DNA of 64,000 bases, from the NCBI GenBank assembly GCA_949743325.1, contig CATJTQ010000086.1, positions 30,738 to 94,737 of the forward strand, read 5' to 3'. A program made the position numbers and the translations under genes. Origin of the DNA: an uncultured Lachnospiraceae bacterium. GTDB taxonomy: Bacteria; Bacillota; Clostridia; Lachnospirales; Lachnospiraceae. Numbering within the stretch: the first letter of the stretch is position 1; every line of letters starts with the position of its first letter. Of the stretch, positions 1-9,202 are shown in pieces. Below the pieces are notes generated by a model, which ran no database searches, was not told the origin of the DNA, and was given only the letters and a program-made list of their open reading frames with translations.

Positions 1-716
1 TCGTAAAAATGCTCTGCCATATCTTGTCGATATTTTTCATCTATAATATTAGTACGACTGTCAAAATATAAAACGTCAGGACTGTAGTTATCTACCACTT
101 CATTTACTTTATCTAACCACATTTTATTGAACTCTTCATCAGGCAGTCTGTACGGATCATAGCGGTTAGTTTCCAGTGGGAGAGCTTTCCAATAATATTT
201 CTCATTTGCAGGATCATATACGTCAGCATCAGGATCAGTTGACATAAACCACCCCCAAAGCCACTGATGATGAAATGTAGCAAGAATTTTAATACCTTCT
301 TTTCTGAACTCTTCGGCACATTCCCCAAAAACATCACGTTTTGGGCCATAATTAACACTGTTTATCTCATTAACCTTACTGTTCCACATTGAAAAATTAT
401 CTGAATGTTCTGTAACAGGACCCGCATATTTTGCGCCGGAACGCTTAACAATCTCCGCCCACTCTTTCGGATCAAACTTGGCACCTGTCATCATAGGGTA
501 GAAATCCTTGTAACCAAATTCACTGAGATTTCCATATGTCTCAACATGATATCTGTTAATAGAATTCTTTTTGGCATACATATTTCGTGAATACCATTCA
601 TTCTTATAAGCTGGTACACTGTAAGGTCCCCAATGAAAAAACAATCCAAATTTTGCATCTCTAAACCAATCTGGAGCTTCTCTATTTATACTGCCCCACT
701 GCTTATCTGTACTCAT
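1..716 (-). CDS. Alpha-L-fucosidase (GH29), 3' part missing
   Basis: Glycoside hydrolase family 29 protein that would release terminal L-fucose from host or plant glycans. The frame is open from the ATG at 714-716 to the window edge, giving 238 residues of the N-terminal half of the catalytic TIM barrel. Recognisable family motifs are FGLFFHWGPYSVPAY near residue 25, the EHSDNFSMW stretch (family usually EHHDGF) near residue 125, and VLYFDS with the expected Asp nucleophile at about residue 219. No signal peptide is visible, so it is probably cytoplasmic. The family is about 400-500 residues, so roughly half lies outside. The SDN in place of HDG is a mild deviation. Confidence 0.85.
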   Translation of the reverse strand, partial: MSTDKQWGSINREAPDWFRDAKFGLFFHWGPYSVPAYKNEWYSRNMYAKKNSINRYHVETYGNLSEFGYKDFYPMMTGAKFDPKEWAEIVKRSGAKYAGPVTEHSDNFSMWNSKVNEINSVNYGPKRDVFGECAEEFRKEGIKILATFHHQWLWGWFMSTDPDADVYDPANEKYYWKALPLETNRYDPYRLPDEEFNKMWLDKVNEVVDNYSPDVLYFDSRTNIIDEKYRQDMAEHFY

Positions 717-845
717 TTAAACCAATCCCTTTACCATTGTAATTCTTTTATTTAATAATTATTCCAAAAAAACCTAATCTTTATTATAACAAAAAAAACA
801 CAAAATTTCAATGCGTTTTAAAAAGAATATTCCAAGATAAATATT

Positions 846-870
846 AAAGCGGACCTATACAATCCGCTTT
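846..870 (-). terminator. Rho-independent terminator of the helicase operon
   Basis: Perfect 8-bp stem AAAGCGGA/TCCGCTTT with a 9-nt loop, 43 nt after the stop of the coiled-coil gene. On the minus strand it is followed by an AT-rich tail. It may work in both directions, as the other side ends in TTTT. Confidence 0.6.
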
Positions 871-912
871 TCCCCCACTCAAATATATTTTACAAATTAA
901 CTGCTGTAAACA

Positions 913-1746
913 CTACAGTGCAACATCAACTGTTACAGTTTCTACAGAGGCTTGCATCGGTGCGGCAGACACTGTAACTGTTCCTGAAACATTTTCAATC
1001 GGTATGCTGCCGTCACAATCAATTGAACCATTCACATCAGACGCAGTGTCAAACTGCTGATCAATTTCATCACTGTCAATCTGCTGCTCTTTCGAAATCA
1101 AATATGAGGCCATCGCACTCAATTCCATTATTGCTGTAGGATCAAACTCAACTCCACTGTATGAATTTCCACCCTCTTTTATATATTTCATATTAGCGTC
1201 AAATACCTTTGCCTGTTCCTCCAGACGATGATTTTTAATACGTCTCTTCTGCTCCATAATTTCCTGTTTTAATTTTCTTATCTTAACTTCTGCTTCTTTA
1301 AGCTCATTTTTCTTTTCTGCCTGTTTTTTTGTGGAACTTTTAGCGACAGTTCTCTTTACTTTCTGTCTGTTCTCATGACTCTCTCTCTTTCCTGAGTTTT
1401 CCTTAAATTTCTCTTCCCGCATATTATTAACTTTCATGCGAGCACATCGAACCATCCGCTTTGCATGTGCAATAGCAGCATCAACTTCTCTATTGTCATA
1501 CTGTCCGCTTGCTTTACTTTTCTGCAGGCTTACCATTTTACTCTTAGCTCTTGAGAGCGCTTCATTTGCACTCTGAAGTTTCTTGGCCCTCAATATTTGA
1601 CTAGAAACATCCCGATAATTATAATTTAATTTCTTCTTTTTATTTTTTGCAGAAGTTTTTTTCTTTGACGAGGACGATGTTGAACGAACCGTTCCTGAAG
1701 AAGACGAACCGGAAAAATTCAACTGTGAATTAACCGTATTTTTCAT
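913..1746 (-). CDS. Hypothetical basic coiled-coil protein
   Basis: A 277-residue protein that I do not recognise by name. The N-terminal ~45 residues are Ser/Lys-rich low complexity. Residues ~50-190 are strongly charged (Lys, Arg, Glu) with heptad-like spacing, suggesting a long coiled coil that may bind nucleic acid or ribonucleoprotein. The C-terminal ~80 residues are acidic and Val/Thr-rich. It starts 19 nt after the DEAD-box helicase stop on the same strand, behind AGGGTG, so the two are probably one operon. A role as an RNA-helicase accessory protein is inference from that linkage only. Confidence 0.6.
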   Translation of the reverse strand: MKNTVNSQLNFSGSSSSGTVRSTSSSSKKKTSAKNKKKKLNYNYRDVSSQILRAKKLQSANEALSRAKSKMVSLQKSKASGQYDNREVDAAIAHAKRMVRCARMKVNNMREEKFKENSGKRESHENRQKVKRTVAKSSTKKQAEKKNELKEAEVKIRKLKQEIMEQKRRIKNHRLEEQAKVFDANMKYIKEGGNSYSGVEFDPTAIMELSAMASYLISKEQQIDSDEIDQQFDTASDVNGSIDCDGSIPIENVSGTVTVSAAPMQASVETVTVDVAL

Positions 1747-1765
1747 AAAATCACCCTTACCTTCT

Positions 1766-3364
1766 CTACTTTGCGTTGGCAGGCTCCACGTTTACTGTCT
1801 TTCCTTTAATTTTAACATCATTTGTCATTGCACGCAACACCTCTTTTGCATACTCCCTTGGAACTTCGACAAACGTATAATTATCAAACATATCAATACA
1901 GCCGACAAGTTTACCCGGCATCTTACTTTCACCTGCAACAGCGCCTAAAATATCGCCCGGCTTAACTTTCTGCTTTTTACCAATATTGATAAACAGACGC
2001 ACCATACCTTCCTCTTCAGCTCCTGTACTGTCCAAATCTGCATCTGAAAACTCTTCCCTTGTCTTCTCCTCTGCCATACCTATTGACATTTTCAAAAGAG
2101 CTGCCGCAAGTTCCATAGAAGTATAATCTTCATTATCAAGCCGCTCACCAATTATTTTCAGCATATCCTTCACAGAATTATCAGCGATAAGCTCTCCTGC
2201 CCGCTCTAAAATTTTATCACACCTTGTATTAGTGACATCGTCCAGAGAAGGTATTGGGCGTGCATATATTTTTGTCTTACAGTAACGCTGGATATCCCTT
2301 AACTTATAAACTTCTTTTCCTACAACAAACGAAAATGCCACGCCCTCACGGCCTGCGCGGCCTGTACGGCCAATTCTGTGAACATAGTATTCATCATCCT
2401 GCGGAATATCGTAATTAAATACCGCCTCAACATCATCTATATCAATACCTCTTGCCGCTACGTCAGTCGCCACTAAAATATCTGCCTTTCCTTTACGAAA
2501 TGAAGTCATCACTCTGTCTCTTTGTGACTGCTTTAAATCTCCATGCAGACCAACAGCAAAATATCCTCTTCCCTGCAAAGCTGTTGTAAGTTCATCTACT
2601 TTTTTCTTAGTGTTACAGAATACAAGGCTTAATTTCGGCGCATAGATATCAAGAAGGCGCGATAATACTTCTTCCTTATTTTTCGCTTTTACCTCAAAAT
2701 AGTATTGATTTATACTAGGAACTGTCAGCTCTTTTTTGACAACTTTAATTGTCTTGGCATCCTTCTGATATTTTTTGGCAATTCTAAGAATCTGCTTAGG
2801 CATTGTCGCAGAAAATAAAACTGTCTGTCTCTCCTGAGGCACCTGCTCCAATATAGTTTCAATATCTTCACAGAATCCCATATTCAGCATTTCATCTGCT
2901 TCATCTAATATAACGGTATTTACATCATCAAACTTAACAGTTTTTCTTCTCATATGATCCATAACTCTTCCAGGTGTTCCGATAACAAGCTGCGTTCCCG
3001 CCTTTAATGAACGAATCTGCTTAACTATATCCTGACCTCCGTAGATAGGAAGAACTTTTATTCCATGCAGATATTTTGATAACTTTCTAATCTCATCGGC
3101 AACCTGAATTGCCAATTCTCGTGTAGGACAGAGAATAATACCCTGAAGGTGTTTATTTTTAGGATTTATTTTCTCCAGTATTGGAATTCCAAATGCTGCC
3201 GTCTTACCTGTTCCTGTCTGTGCCTGACCAATAACATCATCTCCATTTAATACAACAGGAATTGCACGCGCCTGAATTGCTGTCGCCTCCTCAAACCCCA
3301 TATCTTTTACTGCCCTTAAAATCTGAGGTGAGATATCTAACTCTTCAAATCTAACTGTTTCCAT
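1766..3364 (-). CDS. DEAD-box ATP-dependent RNA helicase with DbpA-type RNA-binding domain
   Basis: ATP-dependent RNA helicase (532 aa) of the DeaD/CshA/DbpA class, acting on structured RNA in ribosome assembly, mRNA decay or cold adaptation. Motifs in order: Q motif ending TAIQARAIP (~residue 30), AQTGTGKT (~48), PTRELA, TPGR, DEAD (~153), SAT (~185), ARGID and HRIGRTGR (~330). The C-terminal ~75 residues (GMVRLFINIGKKQKVKPGDI onward) match the DbpA RNA-binding domain, which points to rRNA or ribonucleoprotein targets. Start ATG at 3364 lies behind an AGGAG-type site. Probably co-transcribed with the downstream coiled-coil gene. Confidence 0.93.
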   Translation of the reverse strand: METVRFEELDISPQILRAVKDMGFEEATAIQARAIPVVLNGDDVIGQAQTGTGKTAAFGIPILEKINPKNKHLQGIILCPTRELAIQVADEIRKLSKYLHGIKVLPIYGGQDIVKQIRSLKAGTQLVIGTPGRVMDHMRRKTVKFDDVNTVILDEADEMLNMGFCEDIETILEQVPQERQTVLFSATMPKQILRIAKKYQKDAKTIKVVKKELTVPSINQYYFEVKAKNKEEVLSRLLDIYAPKLSLVFCNTKKKVDELTTALQGRGYFAVGLHGDLKQSQRDRVMTSFRKGKADILVATDVAARGIDIDDVEAVFNYDIPQDDEYYVHRIGRTGRAGREGVAFSFVVGKEVYKLRDIQRYCKTKIYARPIPSLDDVTNTRCDKILERAGELIADNSVKDMLKIIGERLDNEDYTSMELAAALLKMSIGMAEEKTREEFSDADLDSTGAEEEGMVRLFINIGKKQKVKPGDILGAVAGESKMPGKLVGCIDMFDNYTFVEVPREYAKEVLRAMTNDVKIKGKTVNVEPANAK

Positions 3365-3521
3365 TTTTTTCTCCTTTTTCCAAGTATTTCTCTTATTATT
3401 TAGAAAACTTTTTCAATCATAACAAATAGAAAATTGTTTGTCAATTATTAACAGAAAAACCGAAAAACATACTTAATTAGTATTTAAAAGTGTAAATATT
3501 GTGAAATTATCAATAAACCAC

Positions 3522-3550
3522 TTGATTTTTTATACCGTTTGCTGTAATAT
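3522..3550 (+). promoter_or_regulatory. Candidate sigma-A promoter of the hemolysin III gene
   Basis: TTGATT (3522-3527), 17-bp spacer, TAATAT (3545-3550). It lies about 110 bp upstream of the hemolysin III start. Motif match only. Confidence 0.4.
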
Positions 3551-3659
3551 TAAAAATCATAATACATAGTTTTTAAAACTACATCATATAATATGCATAT
3601 AACAATCTAAAAAAATTTTTGATAATTAAATTTCATTGATTAAAAGAGGAGGTATAAAT

Positions 3660-4322
3660 ATGACAATATTAGAAAAACATTTAAAAGACCCTGGAAGTGC
3701 AATTACACATTTTATAGGTATGATTGGAGCGTTATCTTTTGCAATTCCGCTGCTGCTAAAAGCTACTGACACAGTCCATATAATATCATTTAGTATATTC
3801 GCTCTCAGCATGGTATTACTGTATGGTGCAAGCACAACTTATCATACATTTGACATTTCTGAAAAAATCAATACCTTGTTAAAGAAAATAGACCACCTGA
3901 TGATTTTTATATTGATTGCCGGCTCTTATACACCTGTCTGCCTTATTGTATTAAACGGTAAAACCGGATATATACTTTTATCTGTAATATGGGGAATTGC
4001 AGTTATCGGCATGTTAGTAAAAGCATTTTTTATAAACTGTCCTAAATGGTTCTCATCAGTAATATATATTTCGATGGGATGGACAATTGTATTTGCTTTT
4101 GCACCATTGTTAAATGCCCTTTCTCAAATGGCATTTTTCTGGCTTCTTGCAGGAGGAATTATTTATACTATCGGCGGTGTTATATATGCGCTCAAACTTC
4201 CAATTTTTAATGAAAACCATAAATTCTTCAACTCGCATGTGATCTTTCATATTTTTGTTCTTGGGGGAAGTTTATGCCATTTTATCTTTATGTACAACTA
4301 TGTTGCAGGAATACCTGTATAA
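3660..4322 (+). CDS. Hemolysin III / TrhA (PAQR) family membrane protein
   Basis: Integral membrane protein of 220 aa in the HlyIII/YqfA branch of the PAQR superfamily. Family members affect membrane energetics and lipid homeostasis; true haemolysis is rarely shown. Visible features: about seven hydrophobic segments, the early DPGSAITHFIG motif, YGASTTYHT near residue 55, DHLMIFILIAGSYTPVC near residue 80, and a late HVIFHIFVLGGSLCHF with the conserved His residues that bind zinc in PAQR proteins. An earlier in-frame ATG exists at 3636, but GAGGAGG at 3645-3651 sits ideally before the ATG at 3660, so I chose that start. Confidence 0.88.
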   Translation: MTILEKHLKDPGSAITHFIGMIGALSFAIPLLLKATDTVHIISFSIFALSMVLLYGASTTYHTFDISEKINTLLKKIDHLMIFILIAGSYTPVCLIVLNGKTGYILLSVIWGIAVIGMLVKAFFINCPKWFSSVIYISMGWTIVFAFAPLLNALSQMAFFWLLAGGIIYTIGGVIYALKLPIFNENHKFFNSHVIFHIFVLGGSLCHFIFMYNYVAGIPV

Positions 4323-4453
4323 TAATACTGTAATTACAAAAATACATCTTATATAGCATTTTGATATAATGTAATTAAAAATCTAATCAAAGCCCCGCGG
4401 CATTTGCCAAACACCCATGCAAGCATTGTATTTTCCTCATTGCTATCGGGAAT

Positions 4454-4498
4454 AAAAAAACAGGCAGGTCAGCCTTCTTTAGTGCAGCCGACTTGCCT
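4454..4498 (-). terminator. Terminator after the Spo0A-like regulator
   Basis: Minus-strand hairpin AGGCAAGTC/GACCTGCCT (one G-U pair; arms 4462-4470 and 4490-4498) followed by a run of seven U. It starts 13 nt past the stop of the Spo0A-like gene. Confidence 0.8.
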
Positions 4499-4511
4499 TA
4501 TAACATTATAT

Positions 4512-5225
4512 TCAACTAGGTTTATTCGCTCTTATATATGAAGCAACGCTTACAATAAATTCAAAATTTTTATGCCGCTTCTCTTTTAAAATCTTCAGTT
4601 CCTCAGGTAATGAGGCGCTCTCTGCTTCAAAGCCTTTTTTTATAGCATATCTAATACTTCTCTCAACACTAGAATAACTTTTTCCAAATTTACGCGCTAT
4701 CGTATAATAAAGCTGTTTTGAAATACCAGCTGATAAATTGTTCTCTAAAAGTACAGTTTCAATAGCCATAAGAATATAATCATATCCTTTTAATCGCTCT
4801 GTCACTCCATAGGCAATCACAATTTCAGAAATTCTTTCTCTCTGTTCCTCAGCGTTCTCATAACTTACATTCTCTTTACTTAACTTTGAAATAATTGAAA
4901 GAAGTTCATCCCCATTATAAGGTTTCATAAAATAATATGAAGATAAATCCAATGGTTTTTTTACTGAACCACTATAAATAATTACAAAATATGGCGCTTT
5001 GTCTTTTAACGCATCATCTATTTTCTCTTTTAAATGTATTGCATCCACTTTAGGTATATCCAAGCTAACTAGAACAATATCTGGTCTGCATGTCAATATT
5101 TTTTCCTCTGCATTAATTCCATCTTCTGCTTCATCTATTACTGTTATATAATCTTCTTTTTCAAATAGCATACGCAACATTTCTCTTTCAACCATGTTAT
5201 CATCTGCTATCAATATCTTAAGCAT
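4512..5225 (-). CDS. Spo0A-like response regulator with substituted phosphoacceptor
   Basis: Receiver domain (residues ~1-115) plus a C-terminal Spo0A-type HTH (from ~130), recognised by YYTIARKFGKSYSSVERSIR, matching the Spo0A DNA-binding signature. The receiver keeps the acidic pair (ADDN) and the Lys of FMKPY, but the residue aligning with the phosphorylated Asp is Ser (PDIVLVSLDIPKVD; the following Asp is two residues late). It is therefore probably a phosphorylation-independent Spo0A paralogue rather than Spo0A itself. A GTG at 5231 is also in frame, but GGGGGAG spacing favours the ATG at 5225. Single gene with its own terminator. Confidence 0.8.
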   Translation of the reverse strand: MLKILIADDNMVEREMLRMLFEKEDYITVIDEAEDGINAEEKILTCRPDIVLVSLDIPKVDAIHLKEKIDDALKDKAPYFVIIYSGSVKKPLDLSSYYFMKPYNGDELLSIISKLSKENVSYENAEEQRERISEIVIAYGVTERLKGYDYILMAIETVLLENNLSAGISKQLYYTIARKFGKSYSSVERSIRYAIKKGFEAESASLPEELKILKEKRHKNFEFIVSVASYIRANKPS

Positions 5226-5462
5226 GCTCACTCCCCCTTTCTAAAGTACATTAACATACGAAATATATACCTATAGTTCATTTTATATAATATCATTTAT
5301 TTTTATTTTTTGCAAAGTTTAATATGTCAATGCAGAAAAAAACTATAGCCCAGTCAGTAAAAATTAACAAAAACTAATCTCAGCCTAAATATCCGTATAA
5401 TACAATATACTGCTAAATAATCTTTTTATATATTAGCTTTTTGTTAAGATATTTTTTTACTC

Positions 5463-5491
5463 TTGACAAATTAATACTTAAGTATTATAAC
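5463..5491 (+). promoter_or_regulatory. Promoter of the MacAB-like operon with embedded palindrome
   Basis: TTGACA (5463-5468), exact 17-bp spacer and TATAAC (5486-5491). The spacer holds a perfect 16-bp palindrome TAATACTTAAGTATTA (5472-5487), the position expected of a repressor operator. Confidence 0.75.
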
Positions 5492-5545
5492 TGTACCAAG
5501 TGATTTAATACAGTTATAGCATTATATAAATGTATCTGCTATAAC
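5486..5545 (+). promoter_or_regulatory. Overlapping inverted repeats in the MacAB leader
   Basis: Arms TATAACTGTA (5486-5495) and TACAGTTATA (5509-5518) are perfectly complementary. GTTATAGCA (5513-5521) is also perfectly complementary to TGCTATAAC (5537-5545). The middle arm can pair with only one partner at a time, so this is either a set of three operator half-sites or a pair of mutually exclusive hairpins. Confidence 0.6.
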
Positions 5546-5576
5546 AAACATATAATGAAAACAGGAGGAAAATTAT

Positions 5577-7058
5577 ATGAAAAAGCAAAAAAAGAAACTT
5601 ATCATTACTATTATTGCAATTGTAATTATATTACTATTTGTAATAATAAGCCTTGTAAGGTGTTCCAAACAATCTGCCAATGACAACACATCAACAGACA
5701 CAGGTGTTCTCGCAGAACCTTTAGATGAACATGATCTATCTACCTCTATTTCAGTTTCAGGCACTGTTGAAAGTCAGGAGAAATCATCAGTCACTTCAGA
5801 CCTAACTTATAAAATTTCTCAGCTTAACGTTGAAGTTGGTGATTATGTTAATGCTGGAGATGTATTGTGTGTATTTGATTCTGATGAGTTAGAGGCGCAA
5901 ATTAAAACTCTTGAAGACCAGATAAATAACTCTAATTCACTGGATTCAAAACAAAAAAATATAAACAACCGCACGTTAAATGAAGCAAGATCAGAAAAAC
6001 AAGTACAGCTTCAGTCTGCACAGAACATGATTAACAATGCACAGAATGACTATGACAGAGCTGTTTCAAATAAATCACAATTAGAAGAAGCTTACAATAA
6101 TTGTCAAAATCAAATTTCACAAGTATCAAATACACTTAATAACACACTGGCAAATGAAGGACCATCAGAAAATTATTTATCACTCCAGGAACAATTAAGT
6201 GAACTTACCATTACTTCAGGAAATATTTTATCCCAGATTCAGGAAAGCGAAAATGTAATCGCATCATGCCGTCAGGCGTTAGATGAAGCAAATTCCAATT
6301 ACCAATCTGTAGAAAAATCTGCAAACCAACAAATTCAATCCGCACAGGACGCAATAGATACTCAAAATCTATCTTCAAATAATGATGAGACAAAAAAAGA
6401 GCTGGACGCCTTAAAAAGAAAACTTGATAAAATCACTGTAAAAGCGGACCATTCTGGAATAATTACATCTCTTAATGTTTCAAACGGCTCGCTTCATGCA
6501 GGCGGCGAACTAATGACAATACAAAATACCAATGCTCTTAAACTTACTGTATCCATAAAAGAAAGTGATATTCTAAATATTAAGCAGGGAATGAAAGTAA
6601 TTGTAACAAGCAATGCCGACGAGAAAATTGAAGTTGAAGGAACAGTGACAAAAGTTGTAGATTTTGTAAGCTCCACTACAACAAATGAAGACGGCACAAC
6701 AACCTCCGGATACTCTGCTGATATAACCCTGCCAGAAAACTGTGGTATGCTTCTTGGAATGGGTGCCAAAGCAAAAATCCTTATATCTGAAGAAAGCAAA
6801 TCTTTAGCAGTTTCATATGACAGCATATTCAGCGAAAACGATAAATCATATGTATATAAAGCTGTACCATCAGATGGAGGCAAATATAAAATAGAAAAAG
6901 TTGAAGTCAAAACAGGAACCGACAGCACATATTACACTGGTATTACAAGCGATAATTTAGAAAAAGGAGATTTAATTGTCAGTTATCCTGATACAGTCAG
7001 TGAAGACAGCCTTGTTGACATAGATGAAACATATATCTCGCAAGAGGACGGTGAATAA
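5577..7058 (+). CDS. MacA/HlyD-like periplasmic-adaptor subunit of an ABC exporter
   Basis: Membrane fusion protein (493 aa) that in Gram-positives couples a MacB-type ABC transporter to extracellular substrate handling. One N-terminal membrane anchor (residues ~7-27) precedes a beta-barrel/biotinyl-lipoyl half (YKISQLNVEVGDYVNAGDVLCVFD, ~residues 80-103). A long Gln/Asn/Ser-rich coiled-coil hairpin follows (~105-270), then the second lipoyl half (KITVKADHSGIITSLNV) and C-terminal barrel domains. Start has AGGAGG 7 nt upstream. The ATPase and permease follow with 1-nt spacing or overlap, so one operon. Export of a peptide, antimicrobial or lipid is the usual family role. Confidence 0.88.
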   Translation: MKKQKKKLIITIIAIVIILLFVIISLVRCSKQSANDNTSTDTGVLAEPLDEHDLSTSISVSGTVESQEKSSVTSDLTYKISQLNVEVGDYVNAGDVLCVFDSDELEAQIKTLEDQINNSNSLDSKQKNINNRTLNEARSEKQVQLQSAQNMINNAQNDYDRAVSNKSQLEEAYNNCQNQISQVSNTLNNTLANEGPSENYLSLQEQLSELTITSGNILSQIQESENVIASCRQALDEANSNYQSVEKSANQQIQSAQDAIDTQNLSSNNDETKKELDALKRKLDKITVKADHSGIITSLNVSNGSLHAGGELMTIQNTNALKLTVSIKESDILNIKQGMKVIVTSNADEKIEVEGTVTKVVDFVSSTTTNEDGTTTSGYSADITLPENCGMLLGMGAKAKILISEESKSLAVSYDSIFSENDKSYVYKAVPSDGGKYKIEKVEVKTGTDSTYYTGITSDNLEKGDLIVSYPDTVSEDSLVDIDETYISQEDGE

Positions 7059-7059
7059 T

Positions 7060-7758
7060 ATGCAGCCAGTCATTAAAATGAACAACATTATAAAACGGTA
7101 CTATATAGGACAGCCAAATGAACTGCAGATATTGAACGGTATAGACTTGGAAGTACACAATAATGAATTTATGTCAATTGTAGGAGAATCTGGTTCTGGT
7201 AAAAGTACACTTATGAATATTATAGGTGCGCTTGACAGACCTACAGAGGGAACTTATCTTCTTGACGGCGAAAATATTGGAGGACTAAATGATACTTCTC
7301 TTAGCAAAATAAGAAATATGAAAATTGGATTTGTATTTCAAAGTTTTTTCTTAATACCGCGTACTACAGCACTCAAAAATGTTGAACTGCCAATGATGTA
7401 CGCAGGCATTTCACAGAAACGCAGAAAAGAAAGAGCTATGGAACTTCTGGAGCTTGTCGGTATGTCAGACAGAGCATTACATAAACCTAATGAGCTGTCA
7501 GGAGGACAATGTCAAAGAGTAGCTATCGCCAGAGCATTAAGCAATAATCCTTCTATAATACTTGCCGATGAACCTACGGGTGCCCTAGATTCAAAAACAG
7601 GGCATTTAGTAATGGATATATTTCATAAACTGCACTCAGAGCAGAAAAAAACAATTATTCTTATAACACATAGTCCTGAACTTGCAAAAGAGACTGAACG
7701 TATTATAACAATTAGTGATGGTTCCATTCTATCTGAAACAAAAGGAGGTGCTGAGTAA
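7060..7758 (+). CDS. MacB-type ABC exporter, ATP-binding subunit
   Basis: ATPase of 232 aa in the LolD/MacB/FtsE-like class that powers the adjacent permease. Walker A GESGSGKST (~residue 42), Q-loop VFQSFFLIP, signature [15 protein letters not shown] (~147), Walker B IILADEPTGALDS and the His switch ITHS are all present. I placed the start at the ATG at 7060, one base after the adaptor stop, because the longer frame merely overlaps the preceding gene. Its TAA shares a base with the permease ATG. Confidence 0.93.
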   Translation: MQPVIKMNNIIKRYYIGQPNELQILNGIDLEVHNNEFMSIVGESGSGKSTLMNIIGALDRPTEGTYLLDGENIGGLNDTSLSKIRNMKIGFVFQSFFLIPRTTALKNVELPMMYAGISQKRRKERAMELLELVGMSDRALHKPNELSGGQCQRVAIARALSNNPSIILADEPTGALDSKTGHLVMDIFHKLHSEQKKTIILITHSPELAKETERIITISDGSILSETKGGAE

Positions 7759-9092
7759 TGAATTTTCTCGAATCAATCAGGCTTGCATTCTCAAGTATTT
7801 CCGTTAATAAAATGAGATCATTTCTCACAATGCTCGGCATTATTATAGGTATAAGCTCTGTTATAACAATCACAACTATAGGAAACTCACTAAAACAGAC
7901 TATATCTTCCACTATGAACGACCTAGGAGGAGCAAATCTTATTTATGGATATATTGAACCATACTACCCTGAAGATGATGAGAGCTGGGACACGTGGGTT
8001 TATCCAGAGATGGATGACGAAGACTATATAACCGACAGTGATATTGCCGATTACAAAGCCACATTTGCAGGCGAAGTTAAAGCAGTAGTTGTGCAGACTT
8101 ACCTTGCTGGAGGTGCGCTTTACAAAAAAGGATCTCTATATGCAAATGTAAATGTAGAAGGCGTCTCTGAAGGTTACATTGACTCAATGGGGCTTGAAAT
8201 AATTAGAGGAAGAGATATAAATGAACGCGATTACAATGAAAAAAGACATTCCGCACTTGTATCTGATTTATTTGTAAAATATGCCCTTGAAGAAGGTGAA
8301 GATCCTATCGGAAAAGAAATTACGGTCTCTCTTCCAGACGGCGCAGCTTATTCCTTTGTTATTGCCGGCGTATATAAATATGATAAAAGAATATTCGGCA
8401 AAGGAGAGAGTGGTAAATCTGAAAAAGATTTAACAACACCCATATATATCGCTGCATCAACATCAAACAAACTATCAGATAATCCTATGCCCGGTTATGA
8501 AAATCTGCAGATTATATCTGAAAAGGGGGCTGATCCTACCGCATTATCACAAAAAACAAGTGAATACTTCTCAAATACAGTGTTTGCAGAAAATGAAGAT
8601 TTTAGATTTTCCTGCCAGGATCTTGCCTCAGAACTTTCTATGATAAATAATGTTGTTGATATATTAACTGTGGCTATTGCAGTTATAGCTGCTATATCCC
8701 TAGTAGTAGGCGGTATAGGCGTTATGAACATTATGCTTGTAAGCATTATGGAGAGAACAAAAGAAATAGGTATAAGAAAAGCACTTGGAGCTAAAAACTC
8801 TAATATTAAAGCACAATTTTTAACTGAGTCTGTTATTATCTGTCTTATAGGAGGTATTATAGGTATTACACTGGGTATAGCCAACGGTTTTCTTATTGGA
8901 TTTTTAGTAAAGACAATCGGAGCTTCAATGGCTGCTGAATATATGTCTCTGCTGTCAATAACTGTTAGACCATCTATATCCGCAATTATAATTGCGGTAG
9001 GATTTTCAATGCTAACCGGAGTAATTTTTGGTTCTTATCCGGCATCAAGGGCAGCTAAGCTATCACCAATTGACGCCCTTAGATATGAGTAA
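7758..9092 (+). CDS. MacB-type ABC exporter, permease subunit
   Basis: Permease of 444 aa with the MacB/FtsX architecture: one N-terminal transmembrane helix (MLGIIIGISSVITITTIG), a large extracytoplasmic MacB-PCD domain (~residues 45-270), then three helices from ~300 including GGIGVMNIMLVSIMERTKEIG, the coupling region, and a C-terminal SYPASRAAKLSPIDALRYE motif typical of the family. Mechanotransmission exporters of this kind move peptides or act as bacitracin/lantibiotic pumps. TAATG overlap with the ATPase gene implies translational coupling. Confidence 0.93.
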   Translation: MNFLESIRLAFSSISVNKMRSFLTMLGIIIGISSVITITTIGNSLKQTISSTMNDLGGANLIYGYIEPYYPEDDESWDTWVYPEMDDEDYITDSDIADYKATFAGEVKAVVVQTYLAGGALYKKGSLYANVNVEGVSEGYIDSMGLEIIRGRDINERDYNEKRHSALVSDLFVKYALEEGEDPIGKEITVSLPDGAAYSFVIAGVYKYDKRIFGKGESGKSEKDLTTPIYIAASTSNKLSDNPMPGYENLQIISEKGADPTALSQKTSEYFSNTVFAENEDFRFSCQDLASELSMINNVVDILTVAIAVIAAISLVVGGIGVMNIMLVSIMERTKEIGIRKALGAKNSNIKAQFLTESVIICLIGGIIGITLGIANGFLIGFLVKTIGASMAAEYMSLLSITVRPSISAIIIAVGFSMLTGVIFGSYPASRAAKLSPIDALRYE

Positions 9093-9146
9093 ACAATACT
9101 GTAAACACATTTGAATATTGAATACATTATTTACTTGTGATATACT

Positions 9147-9179
9147 ATGAGCAGCTGTATACTTTATACAGCTGCTCAT
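9147..9179 (+). terminator. Long hairpin ending the MacAB operon
   Basis: Perfect 15-bp stem with a 3-nt CTT loop (arms 9147-9161 and 9165-9179), 55 nt past the permease stop. The U-tract is weak, so it may attenuate rather than fully stop transcription into the next gene. Confidence 0.6.
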
Positions 9180-9202
9180 TCTAACATTATTTGGAGGCTT
9201 TT

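Noticed and set aside
6494..6928. Minus-strand ORF of 144 codons
   Set aside because: Lies wholly within the MacA-like gene and has a composition typical of antisense shadow frames.
8495..8884. Minus-strand ORF of 129 codons
   Set aside because: Lies within the MacB-like permease gene; its hydrophobicity reflects the complement of membrane-helix codons.
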